The position numbers were made by a program, and so were the translations under genes. Shown in pieces: positions 36,466 to 45,420 of a DNA stretch of 64,000 nucleotides. Position 1 is the stretch's first letter, and each line of letters starts with the position of its first letter. Source of the DNA: JAHELQ01 sp965603365 (GTDB taxonomy: Bacteria; Acidobacteriota; Aminicenantia; UBA2199); NCBI GenBank assembly GCA_965603365.1, contig CBFDCR010000001.1, forward strand, positions 118,165 through 182,164, given 5' to 3'. The notes below the pieces were generated by a model. It saw only the letters and a program-made list of their open reading frames with translations, was not told the origin of the DNA and did not search any database.

Positions 36466-36942
36466 TTAAGGTAAGATATATTTATATTTTTTGACTGTAT
36501 GGCCAGCCAGGTGGACAAGAACCGGCAGCACCGGGGTGTGAATGTACCGGTAAAAATCTACTTTCTTGATCATGAAGAATGGTGAAAATTCTTGCTTTTC
36601 AGACCACCCCATGATATCATCCAGGCGGTCATGGACGGCAACGGCAATACAGTGCTTCCCAGAATCTTTAAGAGTTTTTAAGTCCACCAATCCATTGGAA
36701 ATACATGAATAACAACTACTCAACTCAAACAGGAGACAAAAGGTGGAGTCATGATGACGAAGCAGACTCTCCAGGGCAATGTTGTTTCCGCCGAGATCGG
36801 TTAAAACGATCTCTTCGGTATTCTCTAGCCTGAATTGGTTTGGGTTGTCTCCGGGAATGACAAATTTGAAGACGATAACGGCGGCGATGGCAGCCATAGA
36901 AAGAGCGACGGCGGCGTAATAGATCAGATTACTTTTTTTCAT
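36466..36942 (-). CDS. Membrane-anchored thioredoxin-like protein
   Basis: 158 residues starting at the ATG at 36942 (MKKSNL), which overlaps the end of the propeller gene by 14 nt. One N-terminal membrane helix (about residues 7-27) precedes a periplasmic domain with the strand-turn FCLLFELSSCYSCISN; the C-Y-S-C pair sits where thioredoxin-like and AhpC/TSA-like proteins carry their active site. The following segment, TLKDSGKHCIAVAVHD, has the expected alternation. This fits a TlpA/peroxiredoxin-like thiol protein, too divergent for a firm subfamily. With the propeller and the Cys-rich peptide it forms a probable operon. Confidence 0.55.
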   Translation of the reverse strand: MKKSNLIYYAAVALSMAAIAAVIVFKFVIPGDNPNQFRLENTEEIVLTDLGGNNIALESLLRHHDSTFCLLFELSSCYSCISNGLVDLKTLKDSGKHCIAVAVHDRLDDIMGWSEKQEFSPFFMIKKVDFYRYIHTPVLPVLVHLAGHTVKKYKYILP

Positions 36943-37984
36943 CCTTCTTCTCAAAGCGGTAAATGTTGATGATGCAGGCATCGGTATCGTCATCCCAGCC
37001 GGGATTGCCGTTGGCAAAGAAATAGTACTTGCCGTCTTTAGAACCCAAAAAGAGATCGTCGATGAAAACGGTCCTTACCAGTTTGAAATGGTGGTCTATA
37101 TCATAAAACAGCAGGGCAAACTTCTTTAGTTTATCGGTACACGTCCTGAGTTGAACCACCAGATGAGAACCTTCCACTGTGGCTTTGGTAATGGCAGAGT
37201 AGGAGGTCTTCCAGTGTTCCGTATCTTTTAACAAGCTTTGAGCATCGCCGTGTTCTTTTTTGTTGAGAAAGAAATCGTCGGGCATCTTTTTATAGAAACC
37301 CGGAGCTTTGAGGGGAATCTCTTCCAGTACGACCAACTCTACCGGAGAGATCACCTTGACTGCCAACCGGTTTTCCACCAGGTATAATATACGATCCCGG
37401 TGGGGCAGGAGGAAATAAAAAAAATCTTCGCAACGTTTAAAATCTGGATAATTAACTTTGACGAGATGTTTAATAAAATTTCCCTTTTCATCCAGTATCC
37501 TCATATGGGCCACCTTGAATATTTTGGTGTTGTAATCTAAACTCTCCACCCCCGCCAGGACCCATTTATTGTGGAAAAATATCCCGTCCCGGATCGCCTG
37601 AAAATAGCGGCTGCGCTTGAGCCAGACGGTCTCTTTCCAGACGTAGGAGCCATCCTTTTTGGAAAAAATTTTGACCTTGTCCGGCCGTTCGACAAAAGCC
37701 ATATTATTTCTATAAGGAAATATGGCAGAAAGAGTGGTTAGGTCACTGGGACCCTGGCCCATTTTGCCATAGGGCACTGCCCGTTTTGGAGAAATCACGT
37801 AGCGGCCGGGACCGAAGGCGCTAATCACCACATCGCCGTCCGCATCGATGACTGACCGAATTATGAATCTGAGCGGGTCGATATCATGCTTCCATTGGTC
37901 TACCTGTTTAAATGCCGGCGTACCCGCTAAAACGGAGTTTAAAGCCAGTAAAAGTATCAGAATCCCATAATTTTTTTTTCTCAC
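36929..37984 (-). CDS. Secreted 6-bladed beta-propeller protein
   Basis: 351 residues with a signal peptide (LILLLALNSVLAGTPAF) and repeated blades of about 45-50 residues of the form DADGDVVISAFGPGRYV, characteristic of the 6-bladed beta-propeller family common in Aminicenantes and Bacteroidetes. In Bacteroidetes, such proteins are encoded next to very small exported peptides. Here the gene lies 80 nt behind a small Cys-rich membrane peptide and overlaps a thioredoxin-like gene. A role in handling or sensing that peptide is possible but unproven. Confidence 0.75.
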   Translation of the reverse strand: MRKKNYGILILLLALNSVLAGTPAFKQVDQWKHDIDPLRFIIRSVIDADGDVVISAFGPGRYVISPKRAVPYGKMGQGPSDLTTLSAIFPYRNNMAFVERPDKVKIFSKKDGSYVWKETVWLKRSRYFQAIRDGIFFHNKWVLAGVESLDYNTKIFKVAHMRILDEKGNFIKHLVKVNYPDFKRCEDFFYFLLPHRDRILYLVENRLAVKVISPVELVVLEEIPLKAPGFYKKMPDDFFLNKKEHGDAQSLLKDTEHWKTSYSAITKATVEGSHLVVQLRTCTDKLKKFALLFYDIDHHFKLVRTVFIDDLFLGSKDGKYYFFANGNPGWDDDTDACIINIYRFEKKDEKK

Positions 37985-38064
37985 AGCACTGCCTCCTCGT
38001 TTTCTATTTCATTGTATCGTAATAAACAGCCGGGCTTTTCAAGGCTAAATACATTTAAAGATGA

Positions 38065-38259
38065 TCATTCTATTGGCAGTATTATGTTACATCCACAGTT
38101 AGAGAATGGGAGTGGACAGTTGCAAATAAAAATACCATCCATTGTACCTCCCCTCCCCGTAAGCAAAATGCCATCCATGGGTTTAGGTACAAACAGGAGT
38201 ACCATCAGGCCGACCAGAAGAATAATCAAGATCAATGGTTTTAATTTATTTCTCTTCAT
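38065..38259 (-). CDS. Small Cys-rich single-helix peptide
   Basis: 64-residue peptide starting at the ATG at 38259, which is preceded by a near-perfect AAGGAGGAAAAC site; the longer reading upstream lacks such a signal. Residues 7-23 form a hydrophobic helix. The C-terminal part contains four Cys in ICNCPLPFSNCGC. It has the size and layout of exported small peptides that accompany 6-bladed propeller proteins. The neighbouring thioredoxin-like protein could act on its cysteines. I do not recognise a named family. Confidence 0.55.
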   Translation of the reverse strand: MKRNKLKPLILIILLVGLMVLLFVPKPMDGILLTGRGGTMDGIFICNCPLPFSNCGCNIILPIE

Positions 38260-38481
38260 GTTTTCCTCCTTATCATAGCCTCCTTTTAATTTATATCGCT
38301 TCATAAAGCCCTGCTTCTTACTTTGATCATTCATTGAAATCATGATGTCTCGTAATCTTTCTGCACCCGGCAGATAATTTATTGTAAATAAAATTCAGCA
38401 TGATGTCAACAAACTCCAGGGAATCAATTTTCTTCATCTCGATATAAGAAAAAATGGGGTGGGCCGGATTGTGTGTAAAAA

Positions 38482-38545
38482 GGAGTTACCCCGAAAAATA
38501 AAGCCTGAATTCCCAAAATGTAGGCCAAAAAGGGTTTTGGGTTAT
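38482..38545. repeat. Dispersed GTTACCCC element, copy 2
   Basis: GGAGTTACCCCGAAAAATAA followed by AGCCTGAATTCCCAAAATG and an AAAAAGGGTTTTGG tail. Same orientation as copies 1 and 3. Confidence 0.65.
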
Positions 38546-38558
38546 AGCGCTTAGATAA

Positions 38559-38750
38559 ATTGACCCACTTGTAAAGTGGAGTGACTTTTTTGAACCTGAC
38601 CAGGATTTCTTTACTCAACATTTAAGGGAGATTTACCAGTTTCGCCAGCGGTTGGTCCATATTTGCGGCATGGTCATGGATGATAATTTGTGCCAGGAGG
38701 AGACGGAGACCGTCCGGGATTTTAAAGAGTATGATCACAATAAATTTTAA
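38559..38750 (+). pseudogene. C-terminal remnant of an unknown gene
   Basis: An open frame of 63 codons without a start, reading WSDFFEPDQDFF...YQFRQRLVHICGMVMDD...EYDHNKF to a stop. Protein-like composition and the AAGGAG after it (serving the next ATG at 38763) suggest the end of a former operon gene. No family recognised. Confidence 0.4.
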
Positions 38751-38762
38751 GGAGATTAATAA

Positions 38763-39222
38763 ATGTCATATGAAAACATTTCTGCCGAATTGAGCGAAGA
38801 AGAGTTCAATCCCTCTCGTTTGCCGTCAATCTTACCGCCAAGGACATCAAGTCATTGTACCTGCTGGGAGACAAATCCCCGGCCTTTGTGGAAGCAGCAT
38901 TTAGACATGCCAGAGAACGGCAAAACCTGTTTCCCGGTTACCTGGAATTAGATGAATTCAAAAGAGATCTAAATTTATATCACCAGCTTAAACAGGTACA
39001 GGAATTCTTCAAGCCGTTGGCCGAAAAGGTGATCGATACAACCAGGGGCGGCCGGTTCCGAGGCTTTTTCGGCAGCCCGCACTTATTACAAGGCGGTGCA
39101 GGATGCCTCGGCCAACGGTGTTGCGTGTTCCGGGCTGCGATGCCATTGCCGAGGATCTGGGTAGACGGTTTGCCTATGCCCGGCGAGCGGAAAAGCCCGA
39201 AGAGGAAACCGAAGAATCATGA
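38763..39222 (+). pseudogene. Frameshifted gene of a small soluble-protein family
   Basis: The reading starts at ATG 38763 (MSYENISAELSEEEF), shifts frame near 38810 into SFAVNLTAKDIKSLYLLGDKS, continues to about 39040, changes again into SEAFSAARTYYKAVQDASANG, and once more near 39132 into CDAIAEDLGRRFAYARR, ending at TGA 39220. Joined, it gives a helical protein of about 150 residues that resembles a hypothetical family (pattern VNLT...MGDKSxxFVE...A) I associate with Aminicenantes and Bacteroidetes. At least three frame changes make it a real pseudogene rather than one sequencing error. Confidence 0.7.
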
Positions 39223-39228
39223 ACCGGT

Positions 39229-39342
39229 GTGATCCAAAATGATAAAGGTGCAGCCCGGCGTGTTATCGGTGACGTTCAGACCGCCAGTGGTGACATCCCG
39301 AGTTATAGAGCTGCGGCAAAAATTGATGATCTTATAAGATAA
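39229..39342 (+). pseudogene. Possible small ORF or remnant
   Basis: 37 codons from a GTG at 39229, in frame with the end of the preceding pseudogene, ending in GDIPSYRAAAKIDDLIR. It has protein-like composition but no ribosome-binding site. It may be a remnant of the next gene in the old operon. Confidence 0.3.
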
Positions 39343-39380
39343 AAATGATAAAACGGAGGATATACAACGTCAATTTTTAA

Positions 39381-39539
39381 AAAGAAAAAGAGAAAAAAGA
39401 TAATGTTAAGCCCAACGGGGTATTCGGCCGCTTCATTCAGGTTATCATTAATATTGTGAAGGATGCCTCCATCACCCTTAAGTCGGCCCTTAAGTTAAAA
39501 GACAGAAAAACAAAAAACGAAGAAAAACCGGAAACATAA
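39381..39539 (+). pseudogene. Remnant of a small lysine-rich protein gene
   Basis: 52 open codons without a start, reading NGVFGRFIQVIINIVKDASI then a Lys/Glu-rich tail. The A-rich stretch at 39379-39402 separates it by a frameshift from IFKKKKRKK in the neighbouring frame, so a slip in the A-run probably broke the gene. Confidence 0.4.
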
Positions 39540-39616
39540 AGTTTTCACTTTTCCCCAGCCTGGAACCCTCCCGCCAAAGTTTATACGTTTTTCCCCACCG
39601 TCCCCGAACTCCTTCT

Positions 39617-39706
39617 CTATTGAAATCCTTCTTGAATCGCGGCCCCTATTTCATGCCCGGCGGCAAGGGCTGCATCCTGACCGCCAGTAAAACTGGCACC
39701 CCCCAT
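39617..39706 (-). CDS. Very small ORF behind dtd, possible fragment
   Basis: 29 codons starting ATG 39706, 15 nt behind the dtd stop, reading MGGASFTGGQDAALAAGHEI and ending GAAIQEGFQ. The Gly/Ala pattern is reminiscent of the C-terminal FAD-contacting helix of flavin oxidoreductases. Preceded by AGAAGG at very short spacing. It may be a fragment rather than a gene. Confidence 0.3.
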   Translation of the reverse strand: MGGASFTGGQDAALAAGHEIGAAIQEGFQ

Positions 39707-39721
39707 GACCTTCTATAGGGC

Positions 39722-40171
39722 TTAGGGGGAAGCGTACTTTTTTTCGATGATGAAGGTGACGGGGCCGTCGTTAACGGAAGATATGGTCATCATGGCACCG
39801 AATACCCCGGTTTCCACATGGCTCTCCTCGGCCATAAAGGCATTGAATCGATTGTAAAGCTTCTCGGCGGCAGTTGGGTCTTCGGCGTTGTTAAAATCGG
39901 GGCGGCGGCCCTTCTTGATGTGAGAGGCTAAGGTAAATTGGGATATCGACAGGATCTCTCCCCCGACATCCTTCACACTCAGGTTCATTTTGTTTTCATG
40001 GTCCGGGAAAATCCTTAAATTCAAGATCTTTTCCGCCATGAAGCGCATCTCCCGTTCCCCGTCTCCCCTCTCCACTCCGGCATAAACCAGAATGCCCCGG
40101 CCGATTTTACCGACCAGATTGCCGTCCACTTCCACACCGGCCTCACTGACCCGCTGAATCACCACTCTCAT
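39722..40171 (-). CDS. dtd: D-aminoacyl-tRNA deacylase
   Basis: 149 residues, the usual length of Dtd. It hydrolyses D-aminoacyl-tRNA (and Gly-tRNA(Ala)) and so protects translation. Both substrate-pocket motifs are present: SQFTL (about residue 77) and NDGPVT (about 134-139), together with the N-terminal MRVVIQRVSEAGVEVDG strand. It lies 6 nt behind the pilus-assembly-like gene on the same strand, so it may share its transcript. Confidence 0.95.
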   Translation of the reverse strand: MRVVIQRVSEAGVEVDGNLVGKIGRGILVYAGVERGDGEREMRFMAEKILNLRIFPDHENKMNLSVKDVGGEILSISQFTLASHIKKGRRPDFNNAEDPTAAEKLYNRFNAFMAEESHVETGVFGAMMTISSVNDGPVTFIIEKKYASP

Positions 40172-40177
40172 TTTGAT

Positions 40178-41023
40178 TCACCGTCCCCCTTTCACAAAGA
40201 GTTTTTTGCCGCCGATATCGGGTAACTCTCTTTTTGAGAACCTCTCCGGCAAATAGCGATAGACCCTCTCCAGGAGCATTGGCGAATGATAATCGATGTA
40301 CAGATCTGCGGATTCCTTCGGCCTCTTTACCCGGGGAAAAGATGAGGGCTGCCGGCGCCTATCAAAAAAGTAGAGCCTCAATTCCACTGCGAACAGGGGA
40401 TACTGCCCGCCTTCGGATACGAAAATTTTTTCCGGGCCCAGATATTCATTCCCCCAGGTCAACCGATTGAGAAAGGGCAGTGCCCTGGACATCTCTGCCG
40501 TCCAGAACAGCCATAACCGGCAGTAATTCAGGCCCAGGGGGATAAAAAAGGAATCTTCATCATACTCTTCCGCTGGCTGCGGTTGTCTCTCCTTCAGGTA
40601 GGCGGCGATAAAGTTCCGGAGTTCCGCCGCTTGCTCATTGGCCCGGTAGATTTCGTTGGCCGGCATAAGGACATATTCTTTCTCTCTTATTCCCCGGAGT
40701 CGGGCCAGATTTTGAATATAACGGTCGGCCCGCTCGATTAAAATCTGCAGATCTCCCTCGGTCTGAACCGTTAATGCCGCCCGCCTCAGGGCCTTATCTT
40801 CTTCCCGAAAAAGAGCTCTCTCCCGTTCATCGGGAAGAGAAAACCGGTAGGCTGTCTGCCGGAAATCCGAAATTTTCAATTCCAGATCTTTTTTCTCCCT
40901 CTTTAGCCGGCTGATATCCTTGATGAGGGGAAAGAGCACTAAGATTGAAAAGAGGACAACAAATAACAACAGCCCCAGAGCCTTTAAGACTCCCCGCCCG
41001 AACGAATGCCAACGTCCCTTCAT
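40178..41023 (-). CDS. Membrane protein, PilO-like by position
   Basis: 281 residues with one N-terminal membrane helix (about 14-34), then a coiled segment (KDISRLKREKKDLELKISDFRQ) and a periplasmic domain. The pairing with the preceding PilN-like protein, the short cytoplasmic tail and the coil after the helix recall PilN/PilO or GspL/M bitopic assembly proteins, but sequence identity to them is not obvious. The two genes overlap by 4 nt. There are no other pilus genes in the window, so this may be a stand-alone envelope complex. Confidence 0.45.
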   Translation of the reverse strand: MKGRWHSFGRGVLKALGLLLFVVLFSILVLFPLIKDISRLKREKKDLELKISDFRQTAYRFSLPDERERALFREEDKALRRAALTVQTEGDLQILIERADRYIQNLARLRGIREKEYVLMPANEIYRANEQAAELRNFIAAYLKERQPQPAEEYDEDSFFIPLGLNYCRLWLFWTAEMSRALPFLNRLTWGNEYLGPEKIFVSEGGQYPLFAVELRLYFFDRRRQPSSFPRVKRPKESADLYIDYHSPMLLERVYRYLPERFSKRELPDIGGKKLFVKGGR

Positions 41024-41565
41024 GGCAGCTCGATCTCTCCTTGAATGGTAAATTCCGCCGGTTCACTGTCCGGCTCGCCGGGAGGGAAAGAGGTGATTCG
41101 TATATTGTCAAAAGATTCCAATCTCCTCAAAAAAATAGCAAAAGCGGAGTGGAGCTGCAATCGTTTGGGGCGCGACTTTAAGCCCTTTAAGGTGAAAGTC
41201 ACTTTCTGAGGGGAGGGCACCAACCGTAAATAAGTCAACGAAATGTCCGGGGGAACGATCAACCCCAGCCGGCCGATAAAATTTGCGGACTTATACGATA
41301 TGTATAAGGGAATATCCAGGAAGAATCGCTTTTTAAAAAAGTCCAGCCTCCGGTTTCTAACATCCTCGAAGGCCGTGACATCGACCCCGGCGGCAATGTC
41401 CCTCTTTTTGATGATATCTATCTCTTTTTGGAGAGTCCATTTAATATTAAGTAGATATACAGCAACACCTATCAGCAGAATCAGGACAATACCGCCGACG
41501 AAAAAAAAGCCCCATCGCCGTTGCCGAGGTCTGATGTCATCTGATTCCGCTGCCTCTTTTCCCAT
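41020..41565 (-). CDS. Membrane protein, PilN-like by layout
   Basis: 181 residues from the ATG at 41565 (a GTG 33 nt upstream is possible). A basic cytoplasmic tail (RPRQRRW) precedes a single membrane helix (about residues 20-40). A coil (LQKEIDIIKKRDI) and a ferredoxin-like periplasmic domain ending FTIQGEIELP follow, with RITSFPPGE in the strand position typical of PilN. It is the first of two overlapping genes with the PilO-like protein. The assignment is by architecture only. Confidence 0.45.
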   Translation of the reverse strand: MGKEAAESDDIRPRQRRWGFFFVGGIVLILLIGVAVYLLNIKWTLQKEIDIIKKRDIAAGVDVTAFEDVRNRRLDFFKKRFFLDIPLYISYKSANFIGRLGLIVPPDISLTYLRLVPSPQKVTFTLKGLKSRPKRLQLHSAFAIFLRRLESFDNIRITSFPPGEPDSEPAEFTIQGEIELP

Positions 41566-41604
41566 AGGCTCAATATAACATAATTGACTGCGGCCCACAA
41601 GCCG

Positions 41605-44600
41605 TCAGTCGGCGGCGATATCCTGGAGCAGCGTCTCTACTGCTGCCTTCAACTGCCGGTCATTTTCGGTGGCGGCATCGGCCGGGTGCTCCCATATCAC
41701 CACATCGGGGATACAGCCGTTGTTTTCCTGATTCAGGCCGTTGCTCAGGGTATACCAGCCGCGAAAGGGCACCCGGAAGTTGGCCCCGTCAATCAGGCGA
41801 ATCCCGCCGGTACTGATGACCAATCCCCCGGTGGGAGCGCCGACCACCTTACCCCGGCCCAGGGTTTTGACGGCATGGGGGAAAATCTCGGCATTACTGA
41901 AGGACCATTCGTTGCACATGGCCACAATGGGTTTACTCCAGGCATAAAAGGGCAAACGCTCTGCTAAGGGGTAGGCCTTTTCCCCATCCCGGGGAATCGT
42001 ATAGGCATGGGGCCGGGGGGAAAGGATGGCCAGCAGGTAATCGGTGGTCCAGCCCCCGCCGTTGTTCCTGACATCGATGATAAGCCCTTCTTTACCGTGG
42101 GCCTCGGAATAGAGTTCCATTTCAAACTGCTCAAAACTGGGCATGCTCATGCCCTGAATATGAACATACCCCAACCGGCCTCCGCTCCACTCTTTTACCT
42201 TTTGCCGTTTGGCCTCTACCCAGCGGTGGTATTCCAGACCGACAAACTGACGCCGGTCAATGGGACGAACCACCAGGTTTCGCTCCTTTTTATCTCTGCC
42301 AATAACCGTGATGAGGACCCGGTCACCGGCTTTGTGGTTCAACAGGGTATGAATATTGGTCTTGGGCCCTATGTCCCGGCCATCGATGCGTACCAGGATC
42401 TCTCCCGGATAAACCCGGGCGGTCTCTTTATCACAGGGGCCTTTGGCCAGGACACTCTGCACCTTGAGACCCGGGCCTTTGTAGGATTCATCGAACCGCA
42501 AGCCCAGCATACCGGTGGATACATTGGGGCCTTGACGGGGCCCGGATATGCCCAGATGGGAGGCGTTGAGCTCGCCCAGCATCAACCGCACCACATCGTT
42601 GAATCCCCGGCTGGTGGTCTGTTCCGCCGCCAGTTTCCGGTACTTCCGTTTCATGGCTTTCCAGTCTATGCCGTGGAATTGGGGATCGTAAAACTCGTGG
42701 TAAAGGGTACGCCAGCCCTCATCGAACTTTTGCAGCCGCTCTGCCCGGTGATCGATTTTCATCGCCGCCTGGAAGGGAAGCGGTTTACCATCTTTACCCT
42801 CTCTGGATATCGACTGGATTTTCCCCCGGGAGAGGTAGTACAATTTTTTCCCATCCCGGCCCCAGCGGAGGGAACGGGGATTTTGTCCGCCCCGGGTGAT
42901 CTGTTTCAACTGAGTGCCGTCCCAACGGATGCTCCAGAGATCGTTCTCCCCCTTTATATTTGCCGTAAACACGAATATCTTGCTGTCGGGAGAGATGGAC
43001 ACCGAATCTTCAGACCCCTCCAGGGCGGTCACCTGCCTCAGGCGTTTATGAATATCTTCAAAATCGATCCGCACCTCTACCGGCTCCTTCTCCTGCCGCT
43101 TGTCTTTGGAGTCGCTCTTCTTTTTCTTTTCTCTTTCCTCCTCTTCCGCAAAATCTTCCCGGGTTTTCTCTTCATCCTCCCGGCGCAAAAAGACCATCCA
43201 GATGTCGGCGCTGTTCCCTTTTCTGTGGGAGGTAAAGGCCAGTATGCGGCCGTCGGCAGACCAGGTGGGATGTTCGTCGTCATCGGGATGCCGGCTGATG
43301 TTGATGGGTTCTCCACCGGCAGTTGGGATAATCCATATATCGGTATTAAACTCCTTGTCGTTCCGGGAATAGGCGATCCATTTCGAGTCGGGGGACCAAC
43401 TGAATTCCGGTACATCCCAGCCCTTCAGGATACACCTGGTTTTTCGGGTTTTAAGATCCATGATCAGCAAATCCCCCAGCCCTTCGATATAGGCCAATTT
43501 CTGCCCATCGGGCGAAAACTGCGGGCCATATTCCTCCTCTTCCGATTGGCTGAGTTGAACCGTCTGAAGCTGGAGCGACCGGGCCAGCCTTTTCTCCTGG
43601 GGATCTGCGGATTTCACCATAAAGAGATCCCGGCTGCCGCTGCGGTCGGAGACAACCACCAGGGATTCCCCATCGGGCGACCAGGCGATATCGCGCTCCC
43701 GGGCCGGGGTACTGCTCAACCTGGCGGCTTTACCGGCTTTTTCACTGTTCTTCATCACGAACACTTCTCCCCGAACCACGAAGGCAATCTGTTTGTCGTC
43801 GGCAGAGAGCGCCATCTCAGAGGCCTTGTCGCCAAAGGTCTTCCACTCCACCATATTGGCCTTTTCGTCGGTGGGGGCGCTGATTTCAAGCCTATGGGAC
43901 TCACCATCGGCGGGATTCATGACCCAGATTTCCCTGCCCCACTCATAGGCGATCACCTGCCCGCTGCGGGAAATCGCCGGAAATCGCACCCCGTCATCTT
44001 TATGACGGGTCAACTGCTGCTGGCGATTTCCCTGAAGATCCATGGACCAGATATTAAAAACCCCATCCCGGTCGGTTACGTAATAGATGGTCCGGCTGTC
44101 GGCCGACCACAGGGGAAACATGTCGTTGCCCAGGTGGGTGGTGAGCCGGCGAAATTGCCCCCCCTTAAGATCGTACAACCAGAGCTCCAGGTTGCTGCTG
44201 CCCCGGTATCTTTTCCGATACCAATCGAATCTTCCCCGGGAAAAGACCAGCCAACTGCCGTCGGGCGAGATCTTGCCTTCGTTGGCATAAAATGGTGCCA
44301 GTTTCACCGGCGTACCGCCTCCTCGCCCCACCGTATAGAGCACCGGCACCCGGTGGTAGTAAAAATCCCGTCTGGAGGCAAAGACCATTGTGGAGCCATC
44401 GGGCATCCAGTCGCACATCCTGTCGGCAGCCGAAAAGTACGTCATTCGCTCCGGCCTGCCGCCTTCGGCGGGAATCACATATATATCGTCGTTACCGTAG
44501 CGGTCGGAAGAAAAGGCAATCTCTTGGCCATCTGGGGACCAGACCGGCAAACTTTCAACTGCCTCGTGTACGGTGAGGCGGCTGGCCCGTCCCCCTGCGA

Positions 44601-44769
44601 TTGCCACCCGCCACAAATCTCCCTGGTAGGAGAAGACCAACGCGGAGCCGTCGGGCGAGGGTGCGGGATACCTGCCGAATTCTATAATATTGCTGTCCCC
44701 GGCCATCATCGAACCGGCCAGAAAAATCAACCCAAGAATGAATCCATTCATCCGGTATCTTTTCTTCAT
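41605..44769 (-). CDS. Tricorn-type protease
   Basis: 1054 residues with a signal peptide (FILGLIFLAGSMMAG). A WD40-like/TolB-type propeller region (about 30-660) shows repeated SPDG and WSPDSKWIAYSR units, interrupted by a Lys/Glu-rich insert near 560-590. Then comes the tricorn core domain, a PDZ domain (about 780-860) and an S41-type serine protease domain with DVRNNGGGW and NEWSFSNAEIFPHAVK, where the Ser after NEW is the likely nucleophile. Tricorn homologues degrade peptides; the signal peptide places this one in the periplasm or outside. Identification is firm, the substrate is unknown. Confidence 0.92.
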   Translation of the reverse strand: MKKRYRMNGFILGLIFLAGSMMAGDSNIIEFGRYPAPSPDGSALVFSYQGDLWRVAIAGGRASRLTVHEAVESLPVWSPDGQEIAFSSDRYGNDDIYVIPAEGGRPERMTYFSAADRMCDWMPDGSTMVFASRRDFYYHRVPVLYTVGRGGGTPVKLAPFYANEGKISPDGSWLVFSRGRFDWYRKRYRGSSNLELWLYDLKGGQFRRLTTHLGNDMFPLWSADSRTIYYVTDRDGVFNIWSMDLQGNRQQQLTRHKDDGVRFPAISRSGQVIAYEWGREIWVMNPADGESHRLEISAPTDEKANMVEWKTFGDKASEMALSADDKQIAFVVRGEVFVMKNSEKAGKAARLSSTPARERDIAWSPDGESLVVVSDRSGSRDLFMVKSADPQEKRLARSLQLQTVQLSQSEEEEYGPQFSPDGQKLAYIEGLGDLLIMDLKTRKTRCILKGWDVPEFSWSPDSKWIAYSRNDKEFNTDIWIIPTAGGEPINISRHPDDDEHPTWSADGRILAFTSHRKGNSADIWMVFLRREDEEKTREDFAEEEEREKKKKSDSKDKRQEKEPVEVRIDFEDIHKRLRQVTALEGSEDSVSISPDSKIFVFTANIKGENDLWSIRWDGTQLKQITRGGQNPRSLRWGRDGKKLYYLSRGKIQSISREGKDGKPLPFQAAMKIDHRAERLQKFDEGWRTLYHEFYDPQFHGIDWKAMKRKYRKLAAEQTTSRGFNDVVRLMLGELNASHLGISGPRQGPNVSTGMLGLRFDESYKGPGLKVQSVLAKGPCDKETARVYPGEILVRIDGRDIGPKTNIHTLLNHKAGDRVLITVIGRDKKERNLVVRPIDRRQFVGLEYHRWVEAKRQKVKEWSGGRLGYVHIQGMSMPSFEQFEMELYSEAHGKEGLIIDVRNNGGGWTTDYLLAILSPRPHAYTIPRDGEKAYPLAERLPFYAWSKPIVAMCNEWSFSNAEIFPHAVKTLGRGKVVGAPTGGLVISTGGIRLIDGANFRVPFRGWYTLSNGLNQENNGCIPDVVIWEHPADAATENDRQLKAAVETLLQDIAAD

Positions 44770-45015
44770 AAGTATCTCCTTATATCATGTCACCATGCTG
44801 TCCTATATTCCAGGCTTTCCCGGATATAGTTCACAATTATATGTGAAATGCTCCGATATTTCAACACCACCCTCACTTTTCCCCAGAGTTGCCTCATTTT
44901 CTTTATCTTCTCGGCCAGTGATATTGCGCTCTTTTCTTTTTTCATGGATTAGCTATATTCCCGGCCCATTCTTCGGGCTGGACATTTGCTAAAATTTGGA
45001 TATTTGTGGGTTCTG

Positions 45016-45420
45016 ATGCGCTTCCAGACTCTCAGCCTTGCCTACCGCAGTCGGTTTTTCGATCAATCGGCAAAGCAATCCAATGTCCTGGCTATTGACA
45101 GGATTAAAGGTGAAGATATTGACCCCGAATTGCCCCCCGATAATATCGTACCTTATTTTTGTCACATCCGGGGCGTAAAAGATATCGGAAAAGTCAACAA
45201 TTTTATTGAGCGGCTTGGATTGGAAGAATATAAATATTTCTCGAAATTCAAGAAACGAGAAAGCCTTTCCGAAGGTGACCTGAAAAAAATTTATGCTGCG
45301 ATCGTGTTGGCCGAGGCAGAGGATAAACATGTCATCTTAATAAACGATTTCCTATCGGGAATAAGCGGATCGTTTGAACAGAAATTCATTGGCATCTTAT
45401 TGGAATATATGGAGCATTGA
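45016..45420 (+). pseudogene. Truncated ABC-ATPase-like fragment
   Basis: 134 codons from ATG 45016. The segment LSEGDLKKIYAAIVLAEAED corresponds to the signature motif and following helix of an ABC ATPase (LSGGQ...IARAL), and VILINDFLSGIS to Walker B and D-loop, with ND in place of DEP. Walker A and everything before it are absent, and the protein stops right after the D-loop helix. It is related to the C-terminal tail of the permease at 52.9-54.8 kb (VVLAGADERVIVNDFIKGLS). The end coincides with the end of another truncated gene at 45421. Confidence 0.65.

Larger units (their letters stand above)
38344..39616. other. Region of decayed genes
   Basis: No intact gene. It contains copy 2 of the GTTACCCC element and at least four remnants in the same direction (38559-38750, 38763-39222, 39229-39342, 39381-39539), listed separately. 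The remnants keep ribosome-binding-site-like spacing, as in a former operon. Confidence 0.65.

Noticed and set aside
36267..36518. 83-codon minus-strand ORF
   Set aside because: It lacks coding character and runs into the thioredoxin-like gene from intergenic DNA.
38424..38621. 65-codon minus-strand ORF
   Set aside because: It spans the dispersed GTTACCCC element and antisense of a remnant; no start signal.
42007..44829. A 940-codon open frame on the plus strand
   Set aside because: It is fully antisense to the tricorn protease gene, which has signal peptide, propeller repeats and catalytic motifs. The long antisense frame follows from GC-rich codon use.
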